DNA of 64,000 nucleotides from Roseovarius sp. (GCF_030373445.1 NZ_JAUCYU010000014.1:87355-151354), one strand, 5' to 3'. Counted from the stretch's first letter, positions 1 to 8,226 are shown. Numbers and translations are program-made. The notes: generated by a model from the letters alone, not told the origin.

Positions 1-2
1 TC

Positions 3-287
3 GGGCATGACACCTGGATCGGGCACAACGCGCAGGTGAAGCCGGAGGTGACGGTGGGGCATGGCGCGGTGGTGGCGGCGGGGGCCGTGGTGACGAAGGA
101 TGTGGCGCCCTACATGATCGTGGCCGGGGTACCGGCGAAGCCCATGCGGGAGCGCCTGCCGGGGCCGGTGGCGGAGCGGCTGATGGCGCTGGCGTGGTGG
201 GATTGGGACCACGAAAGGCTGCGGGCGGCGCTGGAGGATTTCCGGGGGCTGATGGCGGAAGCGTTCCTTGAGAAATACGGCGGATGA
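3..287 (+). CDS. Hexapeptide-repeat acyltransferase, phosphonate-associated (5' truncated)
   Basis: The reading frame is already open at the left edge, so this is the C-terminal ~94 residues of a longer protein. It shows left-handed beta-helix hexapeptide repeats (GHDTWIGHNAQV, then VTVGHGAVVAAGAVVTKDV) followed by the VAGVPAKPMRER turn that ends these acyltransferase domains. Transferases of this fold occur beside C-P lyase genes in alphaproteobacteria and are thought to acylate phosphonate-pathway intermediates or aminoalkylphosphonates; the phn genes immediately to the right fit that. It is convergent with the PhnM-like gene. The specific substrate cannot be read from this fragment. Confidence 0.75.
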   Translation, partial: GHDTWIGHNAQVKPEVTVGHGAVVAAGAVVTKDVAPYMIVAGVPAKPMRERLPGPVAERLMALAWWDWDHERLRAALEDFRGLMAEAFLEKYGG

Positions 288-410
288 GGGAAAGCGGGCG
301 ACCCCTGGGGGGCCGCCCTTATTGGTGCTGAAATGCTTGTTTTTAACGCGGCCCGGGATAGGCGGGGTTTGCGACGGGGGCGTGTCGGGCCTGCAAAGCT
401 TTCGTGACGC

Positions 411-1592
411 TCATTCGGCCGCCATGGCGAGGCGGCCGGGGGAGGCGAGGAAGCGGAGGGCGGCCTCGCCCGTCAGGTGGGTGACGCGGCCGGCGACGAG
501 CGTGGCCTCGACCTGGCGGGTTTCGGTGTTGACGATGGCGAGGTCGGCGCGCTTGCCCTCGGCGATGGTGCCGCGATCATTCAGGCGCATGATGCGGGCG
601 GGGTTTTCGGAGATGAGCTTCCATGCCCGGGCGAAGGAGAGCACGCCCTCATCCGCCAGCCGGAAGGCGGCGGCGGCCATCGAGGGGTAATGGTAGTCGG
701 AGACGAGCGCGTCGCATTTGCCGAGCGCCACCAGTTCGAGCGCGGAGACGTGCCCCTTTTGCGAGCCGCCGCGCACCACGTTGGGGGCGCCCATCAGCAC
801 CGGGTCGCCCACCGCGCGGGCGAGCTTGGCGACGGCGCGGGTGAGGGGGAATTCGCAGATCTTGGCGCCGATCATCGAGTAGGTTTCGCGGGTTTCAGGA
901 TGGCGGTCGTCGTGTGACCCGTAGCGTATGCCGAGCCGGTCGAAGGCGGCGGCCAGCGTGCAGAGGTAGCGGGGCACGGCCTGGGCCTGGCGCTTGGCGT
1001 GGTGGAGCGCGTCGGTATAGGCCTCGGGCGACTGGCCAATGGCGCGGGCCATCATCTCGAGCCGCGTGCTGTCGGTTTCGGCGAGCGCGAGGGTCTCGTC
1101 GAGGTGGTTGTTGAAGATGACGTAGCCGACGGCGTGCGCCTCGACCGCCTCGAGGAGGCGTTCGAGCGTGTCGGTGGTGTGGGTCTCGCAGCGGATCTGG
1201 ACGCGCAGGTCGGTCTGCATCCGGGGGCGGTAGGTGTCGAGGGCCTGCAGGAAGGTCTCGGCGAAACCGGGGCCGCGGTGGCCGCCTTCCCAGGACCAGC
1301 TTTGCGCCATCCAGGCGGTGGTGAGCCCGTTGGCGGCGGCGTCGCGGTCGGTGGAGACGAGGGCCTGTTCGGCCGGGAAGGGCGCCGAGGGGCGGGGCCG
1401 GAGGTGGCGTTCGAAGGCGTCGCCATGCAGGTCGACGATGCCGGGCAGGACGAGGAAACCCGAGAGGTCGACCTCGGGCAGGCGGGCGTCGGAGATCAGG
1501 CCGCCCTCGACCGCCACGGGGGCGGCGTGAAACTCGCCGTCGCGCAGGATGGCCGCGCCGGTCAGGCGCATGGCGGGGGGGCTGGCGGACAT
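411..1592 (-). CDS. phnM: Divergent PhnM-type amidohydrolase
   Basis: A 393-residue metal-dependent amidohydrolase related to PhnM, which cleaves diphosphate from alpha-D-ribose 1-methylphosphonate 5-triphosphate in the C-P lyase pathway. Visible motifs are the beta-strand 1 metal site LPGIVDLHGD (H56, D58), ETHTTD, YGSHDD, MGAPNVVRGGS and SDYHYPS. It differs clearly from the second PhnM at 9487: that protein keeps ELHTDN and LMDHTPGQRQF, whereas here the sequences are DLHGD and an FNNHLDE segment. It lies 80 nt downstream of phnF on the same strand, so the two are probably cotranscribed away from phnGHI. It may be a specialised paralogue rather than a spare copy; substrate unknown. Confidence 0.85.
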   Translation of the reverse strand: MSASPPAMRLTGAAILRDGEFHAAPVAVEGGLISDARLPEVDLSGFLVLPGIVDLHGDAFERHLRPRPSAPFPAEQALVSTDRDAAANGLTTAWMAQSWSWEGGHRGPGFAETFLQALDTYRPRMQTDLRVQIRCETHTTDTLERLLEAVEAHAVGYVIFNNHLDETLALAETDSTRLEMMARAIGQSPEAYTDALHHAKRQAQAVPRYLCTLAAAFDRLGIRYGSHDDRHPETRETYSMIGAKICEFPLTRAVAKLARAVGDPVLMGAPNVVRGGSQKGHVSALELVALGKCDALVSDYHYPSMAAAAFRLADEGVLSFARAWKLISENPARIMRLNDRGTIAEGKRADLAIVNTETRQVEATLVAGRVTHLTGEAALRFLASPGRLAMAAE

Positions 1593-1672
1593 GGGGCTGC
1601 TCTCATGCTCGGGTTTTCCACAGGGTAGCCGATTTGTTTATCGGTTTGGTGACAGGGGGTTCGGGGTTTCGA

Positions 1673-2395
1673 TCACGGGTCCGCGACCGTGAGGGTGACG
1701 CGGTCGCCGGAGAACCAGGTGCGGCCGTATTCGACCGGTTTGCCGGCCTCGTCGACGTTGAGGGAGAGGGTGCGCAGGAGGGGCGCGCCTTCGCGGGTTT
1801 GCAGGTGGAGGGCCTGGGTGGGGGTGGCGAGCTTGGCGTTCAGCCGGGTCCAGGCGCGGGTGTAGTCGGGCAGGCCCTGTTCGGCGAGCGCGGCAGTGAC
1901 GGAGCGGAGGCGGGTGAGCGCTTCTGGCAGGGTGGGGAAGCGGGCGGCGGGGAAGATGCTTTGGAAAAGCGCGACGGGCTGGCCGTCGGAGAGGGAGAGG
2001 CCTTCGTAGACATGGACGGGGTCGCCGGGGGAGAGGGCGAGGAGGTCGGCCTCGGTCGCATCGGCGGCGCGGGTTTCCATGGCGAGGATCTGCTTGGCGG
2101 GCAGGTGGCCCGCGGCGCGGAGGTTCTGGTGGAAACGGACGCGCTTGCCGATGGGATAGTCGGTGTGGCTTTGGGCGACGAAGACGCCGGCGCCGCGGCG
2201 CGGGTGGACGAGGCCGTCTTCGGCGAGCGTGGCCAGAGCGCGGCGGACGGTGTGGCGGTTGACGCCGAAGCGCTGGGCGAGGGCGGCCTCGGTGGGCAGC
2301 TTGTCGCCGGGGGCGTAGCGACGTTCGGAGATGTCGCGGCGGAGGGTGTCGTGGATCGACTTCCAGATCGGGGTGCGCTTGGCGGTGGGGGCCAT
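1673..2395 (-). CDS. phnF: GntR/HutC-family regulator of phosphonate genes, PhnF
   Basis: A 240-residue GntR-family repressor. The N-terminal ~75 residues form the winged helix (LPTEAALAQRFGVNRHTVRRALATL), and residues ~95-235 form a UTRA effector domain ending EYGRTWFSGDRVTLTV. PhnF proteins repress phn operons and respond to phosphate or pathway metabolites. It is divergent from phnG across a 102-nt gap that contains an inverted repeat suited to a HutC-type operator, so autoregulation and control of both directions is likely (inferred). The start has only a weak Shine-Dalgarno-like GAAAG upstream. Confidence 0.9.
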   Translation of the reverse strand: MAPTAKRTPIWKSIHDTLRRDISERRYAPGDKLPTEAALAQRFGVNRHTVRRALATLAEDGLVHPRRGAGVFVAQSHTDYPIGKRVRFHQNLRAAGHLPAKQILAMETRAADATEADLLALSPGDPVHVYEGLSLSDGQPVALFQSIFPAARFPTLPEALTRLRSVTAALAEQGLPDYTRAWTRLNAKLATPTQALHLQTREGAPLLRTLSLNVDEAGKPVEYGRTWFSGDRVTLTVADP

Positions 2396-2426
2396 GTCAC
2401 GAAACTTTCACGTCGGAATGCCTTGT

Positions 2427-2480
2427 CCGACTCGGCAAGTCGGTCTATTGATTTGTCTAGTTGTATAGTAAATTAGACAA
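2427..2480. promoter_or_regulatory. phnF/phnG divergent regulatory region with two dyads
   Basis: The short AT-rich gap between phnF and phnG has two inverted repeats. One is TTGTCTA at 2453-2459 paired with TAGACAA at 2474-2480, with CTAGTTGTATAG between them. The other is CCGACT at 2427-2432 with AGTCGG at 2438-2443. HutC-subfamily GntR proteins bind dyads rich in GTCTA/TAGAC, so the first is the best PhnF operator candidate. Its position 18 nt before the phnG start would let a bound repressor block initiation. Confidence 0.55.
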
Positions 2481-2497
2481 GCTGGCAAGGTGTCTAG

Positions 2498-2941
2498 ATG
2501 ACCGCGAATGACGAGCGCAAGGCATGGATGGGCCTTCTGGCCAAGGCCCCGGCGACGGAGCTGGCACGGCTTTGGGAGGCGTTCGGGGAGGAGCCCGGGC
2601 ATGACTGGCTTCGGGCGCCGGAGGCCGGCGGCGTGATGGTGCGCGGCCGGGCCGGGGCGACGGGGGCGCCGTTCAACCTGGGCGAGATGACGGTGACGCG
2701 CTGTTCGCTGAAGCTGGAAGGCGGCGCGGTGGGGCATGGCTATGTGCAGGGGCGCGACAAGCGGCAGGCCCGGCAGGCGGCGCTGGTGGATGCGCTGATG
2801 CAGACGGGCGAGGCCGCGACGGTGCGCGAGGCGATCCTCGATCCGCTGGCGGAGACGCTGGAGACGGCAAGGGCCGCGAGGGCGGCGAAGGCCGCGGCGA
2901 CGAAGGTGGATTTCTTCACCATGGTGCGGGGAGAGGATTGA
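2498..2941 (+). CDS. phnG: C-P lyase core subunit PhnG
   Basis: 147 residues, the usual PhnG length. PhnG is part of the PhnGHIJ core that, with PhnI, transfers ribose triphosphate onto methylphosphonate and scaffolds the radical enzyme PhnJ. Recognisable family sequence includes RKAWMGLLAKA near the N-terminus, FNLGEMTVTRCSLKLEGG in the middle and the VGHGYVQGRDKRQARQAAL helix. It is the first gene of the plus-strand phn operon, and its stop overlaps the phnH start (TGATG), which suggests translational coupling. Confidence 0.92.
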   Translation: MTANDERKAWMGLLAKAPATELARLWEAFGEEPGHDWLRAPEAGGVMVRGRAGATGAPFNLGEMTVTRCSLKLEGGAVGHGYVQGRDKRQARQAALVDALMQTGEAATVREAILDPLAETLETARAARAAKAAATKVDFFTMVRGED

Positions 2942-3519
2942 TGGACGCGGCGGTTCTGGAAGGCGGGTTCGGGGATGCGCCGGTGGAGGCCGCGCGGGCG
3001 TTTCGCGCGGCGATGCGGGTGATGGCGCGGCCGGGCACGATAGAGGATCTCGACGCGGCACGGCCGCCGGCGCCGGTGTCGGTGGCGGCGGGGACGCTTT
3101 TGCTGACGCTGTGTGACCATGAAACGGGGGTTTATCTGGCCGGGGCGTATGACACGGGCGAATTGCGGGAGTGGCTGGCGTTTCATACCGGGGCGCCGGT
3201 TGTGGCGGCTGAGCGCGCGCAGTTCGCGCTGGGGGACTGGGATGCGCTGATGCCATTGTCGCAGTACGCGGTGGGGACGCCGGAATATCCGGATCGTTCA
3301 GCGACGCTGATTGTCGAGATGGAGCGGCTGGAGGCCAAGGGCACGGGGCTGCGCGGGCCGGGGATCAAGGAGCGGGCGGAGCTGAGCCTGCCGGATGCGG
3401 ACGCGATGCGGAGTAATGCGCGGCGGTTTCCGCTGGGGGTGGATTTCTTCCTGACCTGCGGCAACCGGGTGGCCGCCTTGCCGCGCTCGACCAGACTGGA
3501 GGATGCGCCATGTACGTAG
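2941..3519 (+). CDS. phnH: C-P lyase core subunit PhnH
   Basis: 192 residues matching the PhnH family: FRAAMRVMARPG near the N-terminus, AGTLLLTLCDHET, WLAFHTGAP, and the conserved C-terminal FPLGVDFFLTCGNRVAALPR. PhnH dimerises within the PhnGHIJ core complex. The ATG at 2941 is chosen because it overlaps the phnG stop; the TTG codon just before it would add one residue. The 3' end overlaps phnI by 10 nt, consistent with a coupled operon. Confidence 0.92.
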   Translation: MDAAVLEGGFGDAPVEAARAFRAAMRVMARPGTIEDLDAARPPAPVSVAAGTLLLTLCDHETGVYLAGAYDTGELREWLAFHTGAPVVAAERAQFALGDWDALMPLSQYAVGTPEYPDRSATLIVEMERLEAKGTGLRGPGIKERAELSLPDADAMRSNARRFPLGVDFFLTCGNRVAALPRSTRLEDAPCT

Positions 3520-4625
3520 CGGTCAAGGGTGGCGAACGGGCGATCGACAACGCCCATGCGTGGCTGGCCGACGAGCGGCGGGGCGACCGGGGCGTGGCCG
3601 AGCTTTCGGTGGCGCAGATCCGGGAGCAGTTGAGCCTGGCGGTGAACCGGGTGATGGCGGAGGGGTCGCTGTACGATCCGGACCTTGCGGCGCTGGCGAT
3701 CAAGCAGTCGCGCGGCGACCTGATCGAGGCGATCTTCCTGATCCGGGCGTACCGGACGACCCTGCCGCGGTTCGGCGCGTCGAAGCCCATCGAGACGGGC
3801 GAGATGGCCTGTGACCGGCGGATCTCGGCGACGTTCAAGGATGCGCCGGGCGGGCAGGTTCTGGGGCCGACCTTCGATTACACACATCGTCTGCTGGATT
3901 TCAAACTGGCCGCCGATGGCGAGGTGCCGGAGGCGCCGGAGGGCACGCCGCAGGGCGGGGACGTGCCGCATATTACCGGGTACCTGAACCGCGAGGGGCT
4001 GATCCAGGACGAGCCGGAGAGTGACGAGGTGCCGCCGGACCTGACGCGGGAGCCGATGGAATTGCCTGCCGGGCGGCCGCTAAGGCTGCAGTCGCTGACG
4101 CGGGGCGACGAGGGGTTCGTGCTGGGCATGGCGTACTCGACCCAGCGGGGCTATGCGCGCAACCACGCCTTCGTGGGCGAGCTGCGCATCGGGGCCGTGG
4201 CTGTGGAGATGGATATCCCCGAGCTGGGCTTCGCCATCGAGATCGGCGAGATCACGGTGACGGAATGCGAGACGGTGAACCAGTTCAAGGGGTCGAAGAC
4301 CGAGCCGCCGCAGTTCACGCGCGGCTACGGGCTGGTCTTCGGGCAGACCGAGCGGAAGGCGATTTCCATGGCGCTGGTCGACCGGGCGCTGCGCTGGAAG
4401 GAGCTGGGCGAGGATGACCAGGGGGCGCCGGCGCAGGACGAGGAATTCGTGCTGATGCATTCGGACAATATCCAGGCGACCGGGTTCCTGGAGCATATCA
4501 AGCTGCCGCATTACGTGGATTTCCAGAGCGAGCTGGAGCTTGTGCGGAAATTGCGGCGGGAGGTGGAGGCGGCGCGCTCTTCCGTCCTTTCGGACGGCCT
4601 CGCCCCGGGGGAGGCGGCGGAATGA
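3510..4625 (+). CDS. phnI: C-P lyase core subunit PhnI (nucleosidase/transferase)
   Basis: 371 residues. Starts MYVAVKGGERAIDNAH, typical of PhnI, and carries TGEMACDRRISATFKD and the TRGYGLVFGQTERKAISMAL block near the C-terminus. PhnI displaces adenine from ATP in favour of methylphosphonate, giving ribose 1-methylphosphonate 5-triphosphate. It overlaps phnH. Unlike the tightly packed genes on either side, phnI is followed by a 294-nt gap before phnJ that holds an antisense small ORF. Confidence 0.93.
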   Translation: MYVAVKGGERAIDNAHAWLADERRGDRGVAELSVAQIREQLSLAVNRVMAEGSLYDPDLAALAIKQSRGDLIEAIFLIRAYRTTLPRFGASKPIETGEMACDRRISATFKDAPGGQVLGPTFDYTHRLLDFKLAADGEVPEAPEGTPQGGDVPHITGYLNREGLIQDEPESDEVPPDLTREPMELPAGRPLRLQSLTRGDEGFVLGMAYSTQRGYARNHAFVGELRIGAVAVEMDIPELGFAIEIGEITVTECETVNQFKGSKTEPPQFTRGYGLVFGQTERKAISMALVDRALRWKELGEDDQGAPAQDEEFVLMHSDNIQATGFLEHIKLPHYVDFQSELELVRKLRREVEAARSSVLSDGLAPGEAAE

Positions 4626-4692
4626 GACGGGTGTCGCGAAGGGCGAGGCAAGCCGAAGCCGGGCCCGTGCGGGGCCGGCCTCGGCCGCTTCG

Positions 4693-4833
4693 TCATTCCG
4701 CGGGGGTGTGGTCGTCCGCGTCGTCGGCCGGTTTGCGTCCGAAACCGGAATTCGGGAACATGTCCATGAGCATCTTCCCGACAAGTGCCGCGCCGAAGAT
4801 TACCATCAGCGCAACGATTACCATCGTCGTCAT
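4693..4833 (-). CDS. Small single-pass membrane protein, antisense within the phn operon
   Basis: A 46-residue ORF. It starts MTTMVIVALMVIFGAALVGK, a good transmembrane helix, followed by MLMDMFPNSGFGRK and an acidic tail rich in Asp (ADDADDHTPAE). It has an AGGGA-like ribosome site upstream. It sits between phnI and phnJ on the opposite strand, so it is convergent with phnI and divergent from phnJ. The clear order of hydrophobic helix, basic turn and acidic tail argues for a real gene. Its function is unknown and no family is recognised. An overlapping plus-strand ORF at 4622-4906 has no such organisation. Confidence 0.5.
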   Translation of the reverse strand: MTTMVIVALMVIFGAALVGKMLMDMFPNSGFGRKPADDADDHTPAE

Positions 4834-4919
4834 CTGTTCTCATCCCTCTCTTGATTTGAACATGGGGACACTCGCTAACCGGGAATGTCGGCGAGACCAT
4901 GGCTGAAAGGGTCCATTTC

Positions 4920-5810
4920 ATGACAAATGAAGCCGAAAATGTGACGGCCTACAACTTTGCCTACCTGGACGAGCAGACCAAGCGGATGATCCGCCGGGCG
5001 ATCCTGAAAGGGCTGGCCATTCCGGGCTACCAGGTGCCCTTCGCGAGCCGGGAGATGCCGATGCCCTATGGCTGGGGCACGGGGGGCGTGCAGGTGAGTG
5101 CCGCGACGCTGACGCCCGAGGATTGCTTCAAGGTGATCGACCAGGGGGCGGATGACACCACGAACGCCGTGTCGATCCGGAAGTTCTTCGAGAAGACCGC
5201 CGGGGTGGCCACGACCGAGGAGACGGCGAAGGCCACGGTGATCCAGACGCGGCACCGGATTCCGGAGGAGCGGCTCACGGAGGACCAGGTGCTGGTTTAC
5301 CAGGTGCCTATTCCCGAACCGCTCAGGTTTCTCGAGCCGAGGGAGACCGAGACGCGGAAGATGCACAGCCTCGAGGAGTACGGGCTGATGCATGTGAAGC
5401 TGTACGAGGACGTGGCGCAGCACGGGGCGATTGCCACCGCCTATGCCTATCCGGTGAAGGTGGAGGGGCGGTACGTGATGGACCCGTCGCCCATTCCGAA
5501 ATTCGACAATCCGAAGCTGGAGATGGACGCGATCCAGCTGTTCGGGGCGGGGCGGGAGCAGCGGATCTACGCGCTGCCGCCGCATTCGAAGGTGGTGAGC
5601 CTCGATTTCGAGGATCACCCGTTCGAGGCGTCGAAGGCGGATCATGCCTGCGACCTGTGCGGGGCGGAGGACAGTTACCTCGACGAGGTGATCACCGACG
5701 ATGCGGGTGGGCGGATGTTCGTCTGTTCGGACACGGATTACTGCCGCTCGCGCCGGGCGGCGGGGCATGTGGGCGCGCAGGGTGCGCCTTACGAGGAGGG
5801 CGTGGCATGA
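4920..5810 (+). CDS. phnJ: C-P lyase radical SAM enzyme PhnJ
   Basis: PhnJ uses a [4Fe-4S] cluster and S-adenosylmethionine to break the carbon-phosphorus bond of ribose 1-methylphosphonate 5-phosphate. The 296-residue protein has the highly conserved YNFAYLDEQTKRMIRRAILK start, GADDTTNAVSIR, RIPEERLTEDQ and DPSPIPKFDNPK. The cysteine pattern is C244-x2-C247-x21-C269-x5-C275, the same spacing as known for E. coli PhnJ. ATG 4920 is preferred over ATG 4899 because it has an AAAGGG site and gives the expected N-terminus. Its stop overlaps the phnK start (ATGA). Confidence 0.95.
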   Translation: MTNEAENVTAYNFAYLDEQTKRMIRRAILKGLAIPGYQVPFASREMPMPYGWGTGGVQVSAATLTPEDCFKVIDQGADDTTNAVSIRKFFEKTAGVATTEETAKATVIQTRHRIPEERLTEDQVLVYQVPIPEPLRFLEPRETETRKMHSLEEYGLMHVKLYEDVAQHGAIATAYAYPVKVEGRYVMDPSPIPKFDNPKLEMDAIQLFGAGREQRIYALPPHSKVVSLDFEDHPFEASKADHACDLCGAEDSYLDEVITDDAGGRMFVCSDTDYCRSRRAAGHVGAQGAPYEEGVA

Positions 5811-6577
5811 CACCGCTTCTGCAGGTTCAGGGTGTGTCGAAGTATTACGGCGCGCGGATCGGGTGCGAGGATGTGGGCTTCGAGCTGTATCCGGGCGAAG
5901 TGATGGGAATAGTCGGGGAGAGTGGATCGGGAAAATCCACGCTCCTGGGCTGCCTCGCCGGCCAGTTAGCTCCTGATGCCGGCGAGGTTCTGTTCGACAC
6001 GCGGGGCGAGGGGCTGCGCGATACTTTGAAGATGTCGGAGCCGGAACGGCGGATGCTGGGGCGGACGGATTGGGCGTTCGTGCATCAGAACGCAAGGGAT
6101 GGCCTGCGGATGGGCGTGAGTGCCGGGGGCAACGTGGGCGAGCGGCTGATGGCCGTGGGCGCGCGGCATTACGGGCAGATCCGGGGGCAGGCGATCGACT
6201 GGCTGGGGCGGGTCGAGATTTCGGAGGACCGGGTGGACGACCGGCCGGGGATGTTCTCGGGCGGCATGCAGCAGCGGTTGCAGATCGCGCGGAACCTGGT
6301 GACCGGGCCGAGGTTGGTATTCATGGACGAGCCCACCGGCGGCCTTGACGTGTCTGTGCAGGCAAGGCTGCTGGACCTGCTGCGGGGGCTGGTGCGCGAG
6401 ATGGGGCTTTCCGCCATCATCGTGACGCATGATTTGGCCGTTGTCCGGCTGCTGGCCGACCGGCTGATGGTGATGAAGGACGGGCATGTCGTCGAGGCCG
6501 GACTGACGGACCAGGTGTTGGACGACCCGCAGCACGGGTATACGCAGTTGCTGGTGTCGAGTGTTTTGCAGGTGTAG
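5807..6577 (+). CDS. phnK: C-P lyase ABC-type ATPase PhnK
   Basis: 256 residues with a complete ABC ATPase signature: Walker A GESGSGKST (residues 37-45), signature FSGGMQQR, Walker B LVFMDEP and switch IIVTHD. PhnK binds the PhnJ face of the C-P lyase core and is not a transporter subunit. Start at 5807 overlaps the phnJ stop by ATGA; a longer upstream frame is only a shadow of phnJ. Followed 3 nt later by a CorA-like gene. Confidence 0.93.
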   Translation: MTPLLQVQGVSKYYGARIGCEDVGFELYPGEVMGIVGESGSGKSTLLGCLAGQLAPDAGEVLFDTRGEGLRDTLKMSEPERRMLGRTDWAFVHQNARDGLRMGVSAGGNVGERLMAVGARHYGQIRGQAIDWLGRVEISEDRVDDRPGMFSGGMQQRLQIARNLVTGPRLVFMDEPTGGLDVSVQARLLDLLRGLVREMGLSAIIVTHDLAVVRLLADRLMVMKDGHVVEAGLTDQVLDDPQHGYTQLLVSSVLQV

Positions 6578-6580
6578 CCG

Positions 6581-7534
6581 ATGATCGAGAGTTTCAGACC
6601 GGACGAGGCCGGGGGGCTTGCGCGCGAGGAGGGGATCGGGACCGATGCGGTCTGGATCGACCTTCTGGAGCCCACGCCGGAGGAACTGGTGGAGGTGGGC
6701 CGGGCCACGGAGGCCGAGCTGCCGAGCAAGGAGGATATGGAGGAGATCGAGCTGTCGAGCCGGCTGTACCGGGACGGCGAGATCGACTTCATGACACTGG
6801 TGCTGCCGGCGCTGTCGGAGACCGAGAAGCACGAGGTGGCGCCGGTTACTTTCGTGATGTGCAAGGGGCGGCTGGTGACGATCCGGTACCACGCGCCGCG
6901 GCCGTTCAAGACCTATCCGGCAAGGGCGGCGCACAGCCCCTATGACACCAATTCCTCGCAGGAGGTGCTGTTCGGGCTACTGGACGAGATCATCGACCGG
7001 CTGGCGGATATCCTCGAGCTGACCGACGGGCGGATCGAGGGGGTGTCGCGGGGCCTGTTCGGCAACGGCCTTGAGGTCGAGGTGGCCGACCGGCGTTCGG
7101 CCCTGGCGACGCTGGGGCAGGCGGGGGCGCTGGTGTCGGACGTGCGGAACAGCCTTGTGACGATCGAGCGGGCGCTGACCTTCCTGAACCGCGAGGCGGC
7201 GGGAGGCGGGAAGAAGCCGCCGCGCGCGCTGAAGGTGCTGTCGAGCGACGTGGCGTCGCTGGCGGAACATGCGGGGTTCCTGACGCAAAAGCTGAGCCTG
7301 ATCCTCGATACGTTCTTCGGCCTGACCACGATCGAGCAGAATGCCGTGACCAAGACCTTCTCCCTGGTCGCCGTCCTGTTCATGCCGCCGACGCTGATCG
7401 GGGCGGTGTTCGGGATGAATTTCGCGTGGATGCCGTGGATCGCCACGCCCTGGGGCTTTGGTGCCTCGGTGGTGGCGATGGTGGCGTCTTCGGTGCTGTC
7501 TTACCTCTATTTCCGCTGGAAGAACCTGTTATGA
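6581..7534 (+). CDS. CorA-family divalent cation transporter embedded in the phn operon
   Basis: 317 residues. A soluble N-terminal domain of about 250 residues is followed by two C-terminal membrane helices, with the diagnostic FGMNF motif at the end of the first (LFMPPTLIGAVFGMNF) and a short basic C-terminus YLYFRWKNLL. CorA proteins form pentameric Mg2+/Co2+ channels in the inner membrane. It begins 3 nt after phnK and overlaps phnL by ATGA, so it belongs to the phn transcript. A role in supplying Mg2+ (or another cation) to the ATP-consuming C-P lyase pathway is an inference; it could be a passenger. Confidence 0.88.
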   Translation: MIESFRPDEAGGLAREEGIGTDAVWIDLLEPTPEELVEVGRATEAELPSKEDMEEIELSSRLYRDGEIDFMTLVLPALSETEKHEVAPVTFVMCKGRLVTIRYHAPRPFKTYPARAAHSPYDTNSSQEVLFGLLDEIIDRLADILELTDGRIEGVSRGLFGNGLEVEVADRRSALATLGQAGALVSDVRNSLVTIERALTFLNREAAGGGKKPPRALKVLSSDVASLAEHAGFLTQKLSLILDTFFGLTTIEQNAVTKTFSLVAVLFMPPTLIGAVFGMNFAWMPWIATPWGFGASVVAMVASSVLSYLYFRWKNLL

Positions 7535-8226
7535 CCCATGATCCCGTGATCGCGCTGAGCGATGTGTCGAAATCTTTCGTGCTGCATAACCAGGGGGGCG
7601 CGCGGATCCCGGTGATGGCGGGGGCTGACCTGTCCGTCGCCGCGGGGGAATGCGTGGCGCTGACCGGCGCGTCGGGGGCGGGGAAATCGACCCTGATGCG
7701 GATGATCTATGGCAATTACCTTGCCGCGTCGGGCCGGATCATGGTGGCCGGGGTGGACGTGGCGAAGGCCGAGCCAAGGGAAATACTGAGCTTGCGGCGG
7801 CAGACGCTGGGCTACGTGAGCCAGTTCCTGCGGGTGGTGCCGAGGGTGCCGACGCGGGAGGTGGTGGCGGAGCCGCTACTGGTGACGGGGCACGAGCGGC
7901 AGGAGGCGATGGCCCGGGCCGAGCGCCTGCTGGCACGGCTGAATATCCCTGAGCGCCTGTGGGATCTGAGCCCGACGACCTTTTCGGGGGGCGAGCAGCA
8001 AAGGGTGAATATCGCAAGGGGGTTTGCCTATACCTATCCGGCGATGCTTCTCGACGAGCCGACCGCGAGCCTGGATGCGGAGAACCGGGACACGGTTCTG
8101 ACGCTGATCGAAGAGGCCAAGGCGCGGGGTGCGGCGATCCTGGGGATCTTCCACGACGTGGCGGCGCGGGAGCGGGTCTGTGACCGGGAGGTCGACGTCT
8201 CGGCCTTCACGCCGGCCGCGGCATGA
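7531..8226 (+). CDS. phnL: C-P lyase ABC-type ATPase PhnL
   Basis: 231 residues with Walker A GASGAGKST (46-54), signature FSGGEQQRVNIARGF and Walker B AMLLDEPTASLD; resembles the LolD/MacB type of ATPases, as PhnL does. The conserved PhnL segment QTLGYVSQFLRVVPRV follows the Walker A domain. PhnL associates with PhnK on the core complex. The start at 7531 overlaps the CorA stop and its own stop overlaps the phnN start, so all three are coupled. Confidence 0.92.
   Translation: MTHDPVIALSDVSKSFVLHNQGGARIPVMAGADLSVAAGECVALTGASGAGKSTLMRMIYGNYLAASGRIMVAGVDVAKAEPREILSLRRQTLGYVSQFLRVVPRVPTREVVAEPLLVTGHERQEAMARAERLLARLNIPERLWDLSPTTFSGGEQQRVNIARGFAYTYPAMLLDEPTASLDAENRDTVLTLIEEAKARGAAILGIFHDVAARERVCDREVDVSAFTPAAA

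Noticed and set aside
4622..4906. 94-residue plus-strand ORF between phnI and phnJ
   Set aside because: No hydropathy or motif logic; the minus-strand ORF inside it has a TM helix, basic turn and acidic tail.
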